Assembly (NCBI RefSeq): GCF_010015445.1
Contig: NC_053118.1
Coordinates: 12,381,937-12,445,936 of the forward strand
Source: Perca fluviatilis
Lineage: Eukaryota > Chordata > Actinopteri > Perciformes > Percidae
Direction: 5' to 3'
Length of the DNA stretch: 64,000 nucleotides
The position numbers and the translations under genes were made by a program. The notes beneath the pieces are model-generated. The model saw nothing but the letters and a program-made list of their open reading frames with translations. It had not been told where the DNA came from and made no database searches. Every line of letters begins with the position of its first letter. Position 1 is the stretch's first letter. This document shows, piece by piece, positions 46,621 through 60,286 of this stretch.

Positions 46621-49524
46621 TGATGTAGGCGTAACGTTACCCCTGGTGATGCCTCCTCCCCTCCGACACCACGGCTCACTCAGGCTACTGCATGCAGACA
46701 GACACACACAGTCAGTAGCCTACTGTAGCATAGGAGCTGATTTATATCCTGCCATTGCAGTAGGCCTTCAACTGCTGCTCTTTTTTTATTCAGAATATCA
46801 ACTTTGGTAATGAACCCTAGTGTCCCGGACTGTAGGCAGTGTGTGTGTGTGTTGCACTCCTCTGGAGGCAACACGCTTAAACTAAAAGGAATAGTGTAAC
46901 CATTTAAACCATTTGAAGTGATTGTGGTTGTTTTGATTTATTTCATTGCGTAGCATACCTAATGTTGTCCTGCACTGCATAAGATGGCATTAGTCAAGTC
47001 ACGGAGAAGAGATATGAACATAAACAGATACAGGATGAGCATTGAACCCACATCATTATAAACATACTCCAGTGCCATAGTTCAAACGTGGGGATTCGGC
47101 TTGCTCCTGTTGGCCAATGTATAGCATTTACCTGGTTTTCTAGTTTCTTACACCATTGTGTCACGTAACAGTCAATTTTATATACAGTAGCCTACTATGT
47201 CTTATTATTATTATTATTATTATTAAATAGGTTTATTATTGGGAGACCATGCCAAAACATTTCTTAAAAGTCACTGTAAACCTTCCAATTTGGGACCTGA
47301 GTCTGATTCTATTCTAACCCTACATAATTACCCTATATGACATAAGTGCAGCATATACACCCACAGTAGAACTAAACACTTTCAAGGGACAATATCCTGG
47401 TAAAAAGAGCACTATTAGTACATACCCTAAATTGAGGTATTTGAAGAGGAAATCTTGAATTGGTGCATTCTACAAACCATAAATCTAGTGTTTATTGGCC
47501 TGTAAATGTGTTGTATTCTGTGTTGCGTGTGGACATAATAATGGTTGTATTGGAGTCTGTCAACGACATACTCCTGAGTACTGCCGATGATGACGTTAAA
47601 ATGAAAATGATAAGCAAGCAAAAAGTAACACCTGACTATGACAATTCCAAGAATGGAGACACTCCAGCTCCCTGTGCCACTTACAATTAGATATAGACTC
47701 TGACAGCATGTACTGTAGTTGAGATTAAAGTAGCATTTTTATATTTTATTGGTGGTTGTGATAAACAGCCCCTAACACAAATGTACTATACTGTAATTGA
47801 ATGCACCTGTTCACCAGTGCAAAGTCTTAGACCTCTGACAGGTCTACACACTCAGTTCCTACAGGTGGGCCAATTCATTGAACAGCATATTGCTTTTTTA
47901 AGTAAAGCTGTCAACCCATACATTCTAACTGTGCTGTCTGATGAATATTTTGTTCATTAGACAACATTCCCCTCATACTGGGATGACCCACTATGTTGCT
48001 AAACATTCCTTGATCAGCAGCCCAACAGAGCCCAATCTGTAAAAGATGTAAGTGATTTTGATCACAGCGCAGTTAACCCCCCTATTTTTTTCCAGTCAGC
48101 AATTCCTCTGGGTATAAACTTGGCTTCGCTCACTAAGCCATGCACTCTTGCTCTTTCCATGTGTGTAGAAATGTGGCTCGTGTTTGTTCTTCACATGGTT
48201 TCCACGTGTGATCTGCCAAATCAAAGATAATGTTATATAATTTAGAATGACATCCGGCTCATTTTTATTGGTAGCGGAACAATCAAAGGGTTTCTGTTGA
48301 TAAAAGTAGACCGTCACGTTTCAAATCACATAACAGTTGCTTAGCGTGTTGTGTAGCAAAGCTTTTTTGCAGAACAACATAGGGAATACAGCCAAAAATA
48401 GGTGTGTAAGGTAAATTATGATTGTGTTGCTTGCCCAAATGAATGAACTGTTAGCAAGTCAGTGTACTGGAAAAGAAGTGGTGAATGTAAAGGAAGACTA
48501 TTTAAAATCCCTATTCTTGTCCAGTTTGGGGTATAAAGGAGTTGTTGTTGTTGTTGTTGAATTTACAGTTTTGACAGATGCAAGATTAAGGCTGTTTAAA
48601 TATTTTTTTGGGAAATTGTTTTTCTAGGTATTGCTTAAGGGATTAGAGAAATGGACAGATGTCTCCACCCTACCTTGTTGTCTATAACATTAGTGATTGC
48701 CTCATCATTACTAACACTGCACAGCAGAGAGACAGCATTTTAGTAAGGAGAGCTTTTCTGAACAGCCTACAATCCTTTGGATTGTTTACAGTAGCTATTA
48801 TTATAAGTGGCATAAAAGATAAATGTACTCTCATTGAATCGGCTATTTTTCCAGTCTTGCTCAGCCATGTGGTGTTTTCTCAATGTACTGTGACCTCCTT
48901 AAAATGTCACATCCGAAACATCCAGCTGTGAGGTGATCCACTCTATTTGTTCTTAGAGGCGTTTATTCGTTTACTGTAGTCAGATGGTGGAAAATGAACA
49001 AGACTCAGTCTGTCATATTCAATTTAGAAACCATTGGTATGGTCTGACAGTGAAGAACGTGCACTACAGTCAAATATAATTTTTATAAATCACGTGCAAG
49101 ATCTGATTGTTGACAGGTATCTTAGCGAGAGCTACTGTATTTAAATTGTCTGATGCCATTTCTGACAGCTAACTGGAACTAAGCTGGAGCAGAAGATGAC
49201 AGTGAAACAATGAGAAAGTATGTTTGTTTTAGGTACATTAAAGTGGAGAGGTAGTTCTATTTCAGTGCTATGGGAGAAAGTATATGTGGTGTGTGCTGTA
49301 TAGTTGTCAAAAGTAATGATTCTTTCTCGATACCATATGTTTAAAACAATACAGTCTGACAATAACATTTTCAACCCAAGGCTGCACAGATGAAACAACG
49401 GGCAAGAAAATCAACTTGTCCTCAACCTGTGACTATTACTAATATGTGTGTTCTGACCAAATAAATATTCCTACAGTTTATAACATCGAAATAATCTGAA
49501 GCATGCTAAGAGCATAGAACTTGC

Positions 49525-50177
49525 AAGAGGGAGTTAGATTTTTAAGTGGCATGTGGCACGTGCCAGTGGCATGTACTTCCGTATGCCAATTGCAATTGCG
49601 TACATAGACTGTATTGCGTATGAATTGACGCCGTAGCGAGTAGTATGAAAGGGTGAAAATCCAGGGTCAGGGTGGAGGATGGGTAAAACACAGGACTTTC
49701 ACCCAGGAGAGCGGGGATCGAGTCCCGAGTGTGACTTTGTGTCCCGCGATTGATATTTCTTTTTCACGTTTGTTGTTTTCTTAACCCTAACCCCGTTATT
49801 CTTTTCCTAAACCCAACCATTTGTTCTTTTCCTAAACCCTAACCTAACTCTGTTCTTCTTTTCCTAATCCCAACCGTTTCTTCTTTTCCTGAACACAACC
49901 CGCGTGTCACGTAGCCTCGCGATTAAGACATAGCCTCGCGATAACACGCCACGTGGCTTTAGAAAGTGCCACGTATATTTCAGCGAAATGTTGCGCTCGA
50001 AGTTATATTTTAACGTTATGTTATATTTTACATGTTACGGTGAAGAACTAAGTTGTATTTGAATGTTATAAGTTATGTTTTACGTCTTGCGGTGAAGAAC
50101 ATGCCACTTCTGGTGGCACATGCCAGGACATGCCACTTCCGGCCGTCACATGCCACTTAAAAATCTAACTCCTACTG
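49525..50177. mobile_element. MITE with tRNA-like and CCTAACC-type segments
   Basis: GAACTTGC lies on both sides (49517-49524 and 50178-50185). The ends share GGAGTTAGATTTTTAAGTGG in inverted orientation, with a further GCATG. The interior holds a tRNA-like stretch (GGATGGGTAAAACACAGGAC, then GGGGATCGAGTCCCG) and about five imperfect TTCTTTTCCTAAACCCAACC-type units. The 8-base duplication suggests the hAT type. Confidence 0.8.
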
Positions 50178-53100
50178 GAACTTGCTCGTGACTTTAAATA
50201 ATATTTATATATTTTTATTTTATAGGAGTATATTAACGTGAACAATAATACCCATGTTGCTTTTTTTGCTTTGTATGAGACAAAATGTACCGGTGCTATA
50301 TTTTTTTTTTTTGTTTGTCAGACCTCTTTATTCCATGATGTGTGGCTGTTATTTTTAGAGTCGTGTCAGCTGACCTGCGGTTTGTTTGAAAAAGTTTGTT
50401 TTTCACATTTATCAGAAACATCCATCCATTCATTTCCTAACTGCACATTACACTGCCACATCCAATCCCGAGCTATATACTCATGGCTGTCTGTTCTCTT
50501 GGTGAAACACTGGAATGAGTCACCGCGGGTTGGAGGACGTAGGTTGTTGTCATCATCACGGCCGGTCGTGCTCAGCGGGGCTTTGTGATGACATCAACAT
50601 CTACGCTACGCTGTGCTTTTGTTCCAGTGTTTTTCAGTTTAGGTCCCCTCTCGGCTGTGCCTCCCACTGGCTTCTCAGACGTGTTGTTAGGTGACTAAGG
50701 CAACCACACACATGAGCTCATCACCTGTAGGTGTGGCTGAGAGGGAGAGCGTGATGGAGGGAAGGAGACCATTAGAGAGGTATAGCTGAGGGGGTTACAT
50801 AGGGACAGAAGGGGAGGGAGCATGAAATCAACACTGTACGAGAGAGTACACGTGATGTCTGAGAGAGACGGAGTGATACAGTGGAAGAGACAATTGAGTG
50901 ACACTGCACAAGAGTGACGAGAGAGGACAACCGAAGTAAGAAGCAGATGGAGACTAAAGGTCCACATGCATCTTAACTTGTAAAAGCAATTGTCCACATT
51001 GGTGTCATGTCAGTTTTTGGTGTGAAAGGCTGCGAGTTGCCTCAAGACCTAGTTGGATTCCTGGAAATCTTCAACCGCAGCCTTAGTGGAAACCAAAGCA
51101 GAAACGTTTCCAGGTAAAGTACACAGCAGGTCACAACGCTCTTACATTATGATGTGCTTTTATGTGTCCATGAAGGCAATCCCTCTTACTGGTGTTGTAC
51201 CAGAGATGGTGTTGCCAGTGTGTGCACATGGAAGTGATAACAGAAAGCTGCAGTTGTTAGCATATAAAGAATTTAAGGTACGTCTGTGGTATTTAACATG
51301 TCGGAAATCCAACCGGACTAAAGGTGTCGCAAAGAAAACCAGCGACGTCGAGAGAGCCAGAGAGTGACAAAGAAAAGAAAGAAGACACGAGAGACAGAAT
51401 GTCTAAGCGGTGTGAATGAGAAACCAGAGACGGCCTAGGAGTGACAGACTGCAAGAGAAGTGTGTGGGAGAAAGAGCAGGTACACTGGACCCCATCGTTA
51501 GTATCTGCAGTTGGTTATTTCATAAGCTGTGTATTTTATTAAAGACTCCCCTGCTTTATTGCTGCATTGATTATTATCTAGGTCTATGGGTGCAAAGCAG
51601 TTTGTAGAGCGGTGTGCTTCTGCATGTGTAAGCATGTATTAAACTACCCCGTGTTCATCATCCAGAGGGCTCATTTCTCATTGCCACTGCAGTCTTTTAG
51701 AACTTGATATTGCTTCCGCGGTTGACAAATTAAATCCTCTGCTAGCGAAAGTTAGTTCACACCCTTGCAGGTCGTTCATGCCTGTTTGAGCATGTGTGCT
51801 CCCCTTCTCCCATCCCACTGTGTCCTCCAAAATTCAAGTTTTGGGGGGAAAAAAACGAAAGGGGATAGTGGGGGTGAAATCTTTTTAAAAGGCCTCCTGC
51901 ACTGCACCACGTCAGCCACTGGCACAGCAGACATACACCCCTCCTGCCAGCGTGAGACCAATGAGGAGAGGCCGAAGCTATTTACAAGCCACACCCACTG
52001 CAGGGAAGGCAGAGATTGACGGGTCGGAAATCCGGCCCCGCTGGAGCACCAAATGCTCGCTGCGCTCCAAAGTCTCCAAGCATTCTCATTTGGACTCAAG
52101 ACATACTGTACATCCTTCTCTCCCTCTCATGCATTGACGCCCACATAAAAGGACATACTGTGTACAACAATATGAATACTATACAACAACCTAAACCAAA
52201 CCTAAACATTATAGCACACTGCATTTGCAGTGATTACGACGTGGTAACCGTTGGACTGACGCTTTGCTGAACCCCCTCCCACAGCCTTTGTCACTGTTGA
52301 CCTAATTTGGAGGCTGCTGGTGGGGTGCAAGTTGACCCTTGCCCTACTTTCACAGTGCATTACTGTAACGAAAAAAAACTCACACTTTACTCCGTCCAAA
52401 CAAAATCCAAGAGCATCATTAGCAGTGGTTTAAGCTCTTAAAAGTTGACATGGTGAAGAACAAGGTTTCCGGTGGAGAGCAGTGCTCAGTTAATAAGTGT
52501 GGCTAGTTGTGCATAAGGCCATTAGTGAGAGTGGAAGAGGAGAATAGAGCTGGACAGCAAATAGGACAGCAAAATCAAGTCGAGGGAGGCTATTGCCATG
52601 GAAGCTAAATACAAATGTGCAAGAGGTATGGTTAACCCCTGTATTATTCTGTTGTAATGAAACACACCCCATCTGCTTTTCATTCCCACTCACAGCCCTG
52701 GCATCAAGTGAATGCTCGCTGACGTGTTGGCCTTCGTCATTGGGGTCATTTTGTGAGTCTATATGGGGTTGCAGCAACAAACTGAATTGCTTTACATGTA
52801 ACACGACTGTGTGTGTTGGAGACACATCAGTTCCTGATGTTCAGCCGGCAACGCCAAATCTGAGCATGTTTGCTGTCAGTGACTGTTGGGTTTGGAAATA
52901 CATTCAGATGAGGAAGCAGTCGGTAATGTGTTACATGTACACTGGCTTACACAAGGTGCTAAGAACGTGGACAGAATTTAGTTATATGGTGTAAACCTCG
53001 CCGTCATGCAGAAAAAGTGAATTTGGGATGGATTTTAAAACATCCCTGCTGTCCTGACAATAATGACCTCTGCTGGGTTTCGGCTCCTGGATACAAGCGC

Positions 53101-53433
53101 ACGCACGCTTTCTGTTGGTTACAGTGTTACCATAGTAACGCAACCATCAGCAGCAGAGTGGGTGACACTTGGATATTTTTAAAGATTGCCCTTTGTGTGT
53201 GTGACAATGCACCTGTGTGTTCAGACAGGTCTAACAATGTCAGACTATGTGTCTCTGTGTTACGTGAACCCGAATGAACGGAAGACTTGACCCAATTCTT
53301 GACCCAATGCGGTGTAGTCTGCTTGACAGTGTTTCTACCATACTGTGTATATAGGCCACTGTGTCTCTTATATTGTAGGTTAAACAAGGTCCCAGCAGTG
53401 ATGACCAGTCTAGCTTTCCGTTACTTCACGGAG

Positions 53434-53799
53434 TAGGGCTGCAACTAACGATTTATTTTCATAGTCAATTAATCTGTTGATTATTTTTGCGATTATTCAG
53501 TTAGTTGTTTGGTCTATAAAATGTCAGAAAATGGTGAAAAATGTGGATCAGCGTTTCCCAAAAGCCCAAGATGACGTCCTCAAAGGTCTTGTTTTGTCCA
53601 CAACTCAAAGATATTCAGTTTACTGTCACGGAGGAGAGAAGAAACTAGAACATATTCACATTTAAGAAGCTGGAATCAAAGAATTTTTACTTTTGTCTTA
53701 AAATATTACTCAAACCGACTAATCGATTTATCAAAATGGTTGGGGATTAATTTAAGAGTTGACAACTAATCGATTAATCGATAAATCTTTGCAGCTCTA
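53434..53799 (+). mobile_element. hAT-type MITE, uninterrupted copy
   Basis: The left end is TAGGGCTGCAACTAACG; the right end, on the other strand, is TAGAGCTGCAAAGATTTATC. The flanks TCACGGAG and TCAAGGAG match at 7 of 8 positions. It is the same family as 57555-58073 in opposite orientation. It carries the intact CACATTTAAGAAGC site that is interrupted there. Confidence 0.9.
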
Positions 53800-55035
53800 T
53801 CAAGGAGAAAGTTTGGCAACTTGTCACAAAAGTTGATGGGTGTGTGATATTGCAAAAGTAGCCCCTGCCCCTTTTTAGTAGATTGAATAAAATGTGCAAT
53901 ATACACAATTTACTGATGTGACCAAATCTTGTTCAAATCAAAAGAGCATTGCAAAATCGGCTTTGTCACTCTGATACATATCAGTGTCAGTGTATTAGCC
54001 TATAAATAACAAGAAGTTGCGAAACAAAAATATGTTTTGAAGGCATTTAGAAACATTGTCGCCATTAGTTTGTCCCTCAGAGAGACCTGACAAGATTATT
54101 TCTCAACTGTAAAAAAAAAAAGAAAAGAAAAAGGTCCCGCTCAGTACATATCTGGTAACAGTTCTTTAATAACCTAAATTTAAAGAAGTTTAATATTTTA
54201 GGGCAATACACTTGTTGGCTTTCATGCGAGGGATCCTTATTTAAAATGTTTATGTGTAAAAGAAAATAAATATGATATACCGATAGCATTTTTTTGTATT
54301 ACTCACTTAATATCCGCATTGGCCTCAGGAATGAATCCAGTATAGGTTGGGCTCCAGTGACAAAATAACCATTTTCATTGTTTATCCACGTTCAGTCTTT
54401 ATCACAGCCCAGCAAAAGTAGCGCGTCTCTGTTGCCAGGCAGAACCTACCACGCACTCAAACACAGTGCAGCACTGCTTTGCTCTAGAGGAGGCACGTGA
54501 TGAAATTTAAATCAATTCTGCGACGGTCCCTCTTCCACCCCTGCTGGGACATGTTGTATTAATGGTGGTAGTGCTTCTCCTCACCCACACAATTCAGACG
54601 CACACATTGTCCTCGTCGCTGCAGTGGCTGACTTGTGGACCAGCAGTCAGAAAGGGAGAACTCACTCCATACAGCAAGTCTCCATAAAGCAGTGTGTGCA
54701 CTCCCTCTGCAATATGTTTTGGTTACTTGTGATATGAAGTGTGTGATCGAGCTTCAAAGTTTTAGTTAATGTTACAGCAGTCAGTGTTTCTGCAGCTAGT
54801 GGTGTCTATGCTGCGTTCTTGTCATGTTGTGCTGGTTATTTTAGAGCCCTGGTGTTACTGGCTGGTTTGTACTTCATGCATGGCTTCATTTGCGGGAGCT
54901 GCAGAGGTTGCCATCCTGACTGCCTGCCTGAAAACTCGGGCACTCGGTTGGCTGTGTCTCTACATTTCATGGACTTGCAAGAGACTCAAGTGTACCTGAT
55001 CAATCTTGTTGCATTATATAATTTAATATTTACTG

Positions 55036-55539
55036 TAGGCCTGTAACAATTATTACATACTTGTCTAATTGTCAATATGTGTACATAATCGCGGCATCTT
55101 TGTTTAACCGCAATTAATTGCTAACATTAGCTAAGGTCTTAAGGCGTATGACTGATTATCGTTGATTTTGTTTACATATGCCAAATTGTAATTATATAAG
55201 TGATTATCGGTCGGACTATATATTTTTATTATTATTTCCATTGTGAGTTGTTGGCACTTGACCCTATATACGTTCATAGCAACAAAAATGACAAGTGGGG
55301 ATACAGTTGGAAGAAATGTTTTACTATAATAAAGAGGCGTTGTTTACTTCGTAGGCCATGTTCGTATAACCTGTGTTATTCCATTATCTGGGACAGTGAT
55401 ATAACCAAAAGATTTTATTTATCACAAATGTAATTTGTTTAAAAAAGTAATAAATACATATTTTTAAATTTCACTGAAAATCGCAGTTATTTCTGAGACA
55501 ATTAATTGTACAGCAACATTTTTAATTGTTACAGCTCTA
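55036..55539. mobile_element. hAT-type MITE
   Basis: A perfect 8-base duplication ATTTACTG lies at 55028-55035 and 55540-55547. The ends are TAGGCCTGTAACAATTA and, on the other strand, TAGAGCTGTAACAATTA. No ORF of note. Confidence 0.9.
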
Positions 55540-55823
55540 ATTTACTGTATCATATCAACAGTGTGCACATGATGCCTTACATTTCCATGAAACACAGACA
55601 AGCCTTTAACCTCACATATGCCTTGCTTTTTAATGTGTCACTGACAATAAAGCAGCAACCTTTTGACCTTAACGTCTGAGCCACAGGTCCTGTAGTTACT
55701 CTAGTGATCCATAAGAAAAGTTTCCCCCCCACCCCCCAATAATTACATCACTATAAACATCATGACACGTTTAGCAGAAACAGTTGGCATGGGGTATGTA
55801 GGTTCAGATGTGTTTTAAAACAC

Positions 55824-55860
55824 AGGATATCTGCAACAGGCCTTCTGTTGCAGATATCCT
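55824..55860. repeat. perfect 16-bp stem hairpin
   Basis: AGGATATCTGCAACAG (55824-55839) and its exact complement (55845-55860) are separated by GCCTT. Beyond one mismatch the stem extends by five more pairs (ACAAA-type against TGTTT). No neighbouring terminator or transposon border explains it. Confidence 0.9.
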
Positions 55861-57554
55861 CTGTTTCACTCCCCTTCCAAAACTTCAGTTTCTGAGAGCA
55901 CAGTCTGAGTCATATGTTTCCCCCCCAACTACACTTTGAGATTACATCAATGATGCACAGAAATAGGAGCCGACAAGAGTGTGCTGCTGTGACTCATCTG
56001 TTTAGTGTTGTTCTCTTCCCGCTGCTCTTTGGATAGATATCCTTCCTATAGCACTACCATATTTCTGTTGTATTAGATCATCTGTCTGTCTTCAGACATT
56101 AGACAGACTCAGTGGTACGAAGGATTTGAATTGATTTCCCCTGTGTTCTCTCCAGTATGCATGCCAGGGCTGATAAATGTAGCTGCTGCCTGGCACCATT
56201 AAAGGTAACTCCTTCAAAAAAAAAAAAGATGGCTCCACTAATATAATGCACCAATCAGACAGACAGCCAGACAACTGGCGAGTACAGATAGACGGGCAGG
56301 CAAGGGACTGCCAGGCTGGGTATTCATACAAGTTTAATGAGCGTGCAGACAGTAGGGAGTTTGTGGCTCCAGCACAGCGCTCACTCTGCACACAGATGCT
56401 AACTGGCTGACTAGGTTAGACACACTGAAGAAAAGGTGCGAGACTCACTTGTTTGACCCAGGTTATAAAAGCAGCCGAGTTTTGAGTGCAATCATTTTTT
56501 TGTACTCGAAATAAAGTCAAAGCAATGATGTTAAGAATGTTCAGATGGCTGACTAGTAGTCTGAAACATTAGTCTGAGCACATTTCTTTCAGCTCCACAG
56601 CTGGGGTGTTTACAGACAAACAAAAAGAACAATGTGTCTCTCAGGGACAACGAATGATTAATAAGACTGAAGCCTGTTAATAAGGTTATTATCACGGTAT
56701 TATACAAGTTATTTTGCTAAAGTTAGTGTGACTGGTGAATAGTTATACATTTTCCCGGTTATTGATCACGCACTGTACTAATTTATCTTTTCCATGATGG
56801 CATTCAGTGCTCCCAAGCAGCCAGTAAAGGCAGCAGGAGAGCGGCCCCTCTCCTGGTAGAGTAAAGAGAGGAAGAGGATTTTGGTGCCAGTGTATCCTCA
56901 GCGATTAGCACTCTTTGTACAGGCATTTCTCTTTATTTGAGACAGTCAGCTCACACGAGTTTAATTCAACTGCAACATCTCAAACAGCAGAGCTGTTTGT
57001 GTTTATATTGTATAAGATAATGTTCATTTTTCTGAGTCAGCCTCTGTTCAAAATCATGTCATGTTGTAAACGTTTTTTTTTTTTTCTTCTATCAAGGACT
57101 CAACAGGCACTTACTTAATATGCAAACCGGTGTCTGATGTCATCCAGTCACTTGTGGCACATTTTTAAGGAGCCACTGGTAGCTTTTATGAGTTGACAAC
57201 AGTGACATTGTTAAGCTATATAGCAGTTGTGTTTTCGGCTTACTAATATAGATGTTGCATAAATGGAACTGCTCATCCTCTCTACCTCTACTTGTGTGGG
57301 TTCAACACACCAGTAGGAGGTAAAGCAGTCCAGCTACAGCGCTCTCTCTTCCGTTGTGCTCACAGTCCAGCCACTGTCGCCCATATGCACGCACAGAAAG
57401 TGTTGAGGCTGTATCCGCAGTGAGGCGGCAGATGTTCACCAGGTCGTGTAAAGGGGCACCTGAGATGCAGCTGACAGATGCATCTCCAGCTCCCTCTTTC
57501 CAGATGTTGGCTAGGCTACATTTTAGGATTTTGGGCAGACTTTGAGGGACAGAT

Positions 57555-58073
57555 TAGAGCTGCAAAGATTAATCGATTAGTTGTCAACTCTTAAATTAAT
57601 CGCCAACTATTTTGATAATCATTTAGTCGATTTGAGTAATTTTTTGAAAGTACAAAAGTAAAAATTCTTTGATTCCATCTTCTTAACACAATTTTTGTTT
57701 TTATATCAGAAAATATGGGATGTAGAAATAAGCGCTGTGTAGAAGAAAAAATTTACAATTTAAAACGTTGGAAAAAGAAAAAAAACTATCTGTGAAAAAA
57801 AAGGCGTCGAAAAAAACCTTTTTTCAAGGTTGACGGGAAGACAAACACAAGAGTTAAATGTGAATAATTTCTAGTTTCTTGTCTCGTCTGTGACAGTAAA
57901 CTGAGTGTTGACAAAACAAGACATTTGAGGAAGTCATCTTGGGCTTTGTGGAAACACTGTTCCACATTTTTCACCATGTTCTGTCATTTTATAGACCATA
58001 CAACTAACCGAATAAGCGAGAAAATAATCAACAGATTAATCGACTATGAAAATAATCGTTAGTTGCAGCCCTA
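57555..58073 (-). mobile_element. hAT-type MITE with nested TTAA element
   Basis: A perfect 8-base duplication GGACAGAT lies at 57547-57554 and 58074-58081. The ends are TAGAGCTGCAAAGATTAATC and, on the other strand, TAGGGCTGCAACTAACG. It is interrupted at 57687-57853 by a TTAA-flanked element. It is the sister of 53434-53799. Confidence 0.9.
57687..57853 (-). mobile_element. nested TTAA-target MITE
   Basis: TTAA flanks it at 57683-57686 and 57854-57857. On the minus strand it starts CTCTTGTGTTTGTCTTCCCG, like the elements at 3739 and 5408. It also shares CTGATATAAAAACAAAAATTG with the latter. Confidence 0.85.
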
Positions 58074-59982
58074 GGACAGATAGTGAGTGGAAGAATGAGT
58101 ATGTACACTGCAGTGTTCACACAATGTGTGTAATCATCACCCAAAACAGGGTTAGTAGGATAATCAGGAAGCTTGTAACCTTTTTTTCTACGGAAGCAAT
58201 AGTTTCTATGTGCTGTTCATGATTAGCTCTGATTATTCAAGTGAAGCTGAATAGGCTAAACCTCACAAATGCATGGGAACAGATTGGGATTCACCAGGCT
58301 ACTGTCGGTAATGTGTGCAAGATTTCTCTGTTCCTGTTTTTTTTTTTTCTCTCTATCTCTAAAAACACCGGTGTTCTGGTCATTTCTGTATACAGTCTCT
58401 GTCAGTGACACTGATGTAGCAGCTACTTGACTACAGCTCTACGTCCACGGTTGCTATAGCGACACCATGGCAATGAGTCTGCATTCTAATGATGCCTCAG
58501 TGGGTTGTATCAGGAGTTGAGATATCTCGGGACAAAGAGTGGACTAGCAAAGGACGCCCTTGGAGCCTTGAAGGGTATGGTGCCATGTGATTGATGCCTA
58601 GCTGCCTGGCGGGGTAGCCCAAATGAAGCATGTGACACTTTGGTGTGACTACAAACAAAGATTCTCTATAACTAAAGATAGCCCATTACACGCTGTCCCG
58701 ATGGCATGAAACGGTACACACTTCCTGTCCCCTAAGTGAGCGTGACCTTGTTTGTGTAGTGTAGTGAACGTCATGTGGATGGATGAAAAGTTACATTTGC
58801 ATAATATACTTATTAATGCTTATTATTAATATTTTCTTTTGCTCACATTAGATATTTATACCGTTAAAAGCCAGATTTAGCATTAAGAAAATAAGTTATC
58901 TGTGGTGTTTGCAAGCGTCGGTTAACTTTAGCCTATCTGTGTTAACAGATCTCACGAGAGTTTGTTGCTTAGACAGAAACGGGTCTCAAACAAAGTACAT
59001 TTTCTCCTGATTTGTCCATCTGAAAATGCCATTTTTGTGTCCGAGGTAGGTGGCAGGAGGTATGTGGCTTGTGGAAAATTGGTCCAATATTTACTTTGGT
59101 GACTATGGGGCGAAATAATCGGTCATACATTGTGTTCACATTTAATTCTCCCATTGGAATCAATACACTCAACCCACGGAAATGACTGAGTTGGAGCATC
59201 TCGGGTCCTAAGTAAACAAAGTAAAATCCTAACCTGCTGAGCTGACAGTAGACTAAAGCCTTAGGTTAGGGTCATATTTACTGTTGCCCCACCCTTTAGC
59301 AGTGTAACCGTACATGCTTAAATATGATCATACTGTTAAGTAGGATCTTTGTTTGGTGGGGTCAAACCTATTTCTTCTGTCAATATTTCCTCATAAGCAT
59401 CAAATATTTAAGTAGTGTAGTAGTAATTTGGTGGAGGGCTTTCCCTCGTTCTCTGTGCCGACTTGGTTTTACGGAGCCTCATTATGTCTTGATGGAAGAG
59501 CACGCTGCTGCATCGACTCATTTTTTCTCATGTGAATGAGTATGAAGCCTCTGCATGAGGCCTCCAGAATATCAATAGACCTTTTTCAGCCAGATAAGCT
59601 TCTCACTCTCCTCATTACAATATTACCCTAGGAAAGTTTTCTCTGCTCACTCTCCCTCAGCTTTTCCTAACTGCTTTTTTTCATGGAGCTTTCATTTCAA
59701 CAGAACCCAAAATAAAAGCTGCTCTTGGCTTTTTAAGATGTCTTTCTGAAGCTGGTTTGGTTGAAGCTCTGGTTTCTCTATTCACACTACTGCAGCACAA
59801 TCATATATGATTAGTCTATATTTTTCAAGACAACTTGTCTTACTGTCAGCTGCATATATTTGCATACCAACTGCACTATCAAAGTGTGATGATAAATGTT
59901 TTTACTGTACATAAATAGACACTAGCTGGTCCATGTAGCGGAGTTGTTTTCATTTTCAGTCAGGGTGAAGCTGCAAAACACA

Positions 59983-60011
<29 letters not shown>
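59983..60011. repeat. (CTG)n trinucleotide repeat
   Basis: About nine uninterrupted CTG/GCT units. The poly-Ala frame on the minus strand is an artefact. Confidence 0.95.
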
Positions 60012-60013
<2 letters not shown>

Positions 60014-60286
60014 CCTGAACTCTTCTGGTCTCAGCCAGGTAAAACTGACAAACTGGAAATATAGCAGGTGGGTGTTGGAAGTGGCCAAAGTTCATATGGC
60101 CTGAAAGATTGTTGCCCTGATTGTGCAACCACTTGTCTTTAATGTCTTAGAAAAACAATATAACAATATTTATTACAGCAACTTTCTTACTGATCAGTGA
60201 ATAGTTAACCCTAATGTATTCAAAATATATGCATAGTTGTTTTGCCAACACCACATGAGATGGGGTGGGGGGGGGAGCTGTCATTA

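Noticed and set aside
46297..46707. 136-codon minus frame and overlapping + frames in the CpG-rich stretch
   Set aside because: GC-rich DNA has few stops, so long frames on both strands are expected. The frames overlap each other and match no family I recognise.
49690..49745. possible tRNA gene
   Set aside because: Only a B-box-like GGGATCGAGTCCCG is convincing; acceptor pairing and a complete cloverleaf are absent, and it lies inside a MITE.
49780..49900. interstitial telomere
   Set aside because: The CCTAACCC-like units are irregular (TTCTTTTCCTAAACCCAACC type) and belong to the MITE, not to a true TTAGGG array.
52593..52994. 133-codon + frame with many Cys residues
   Set aside because: The Cys spacing fits no zinc-finger or secreted-domain pattern, and the opposite strand is equally open.
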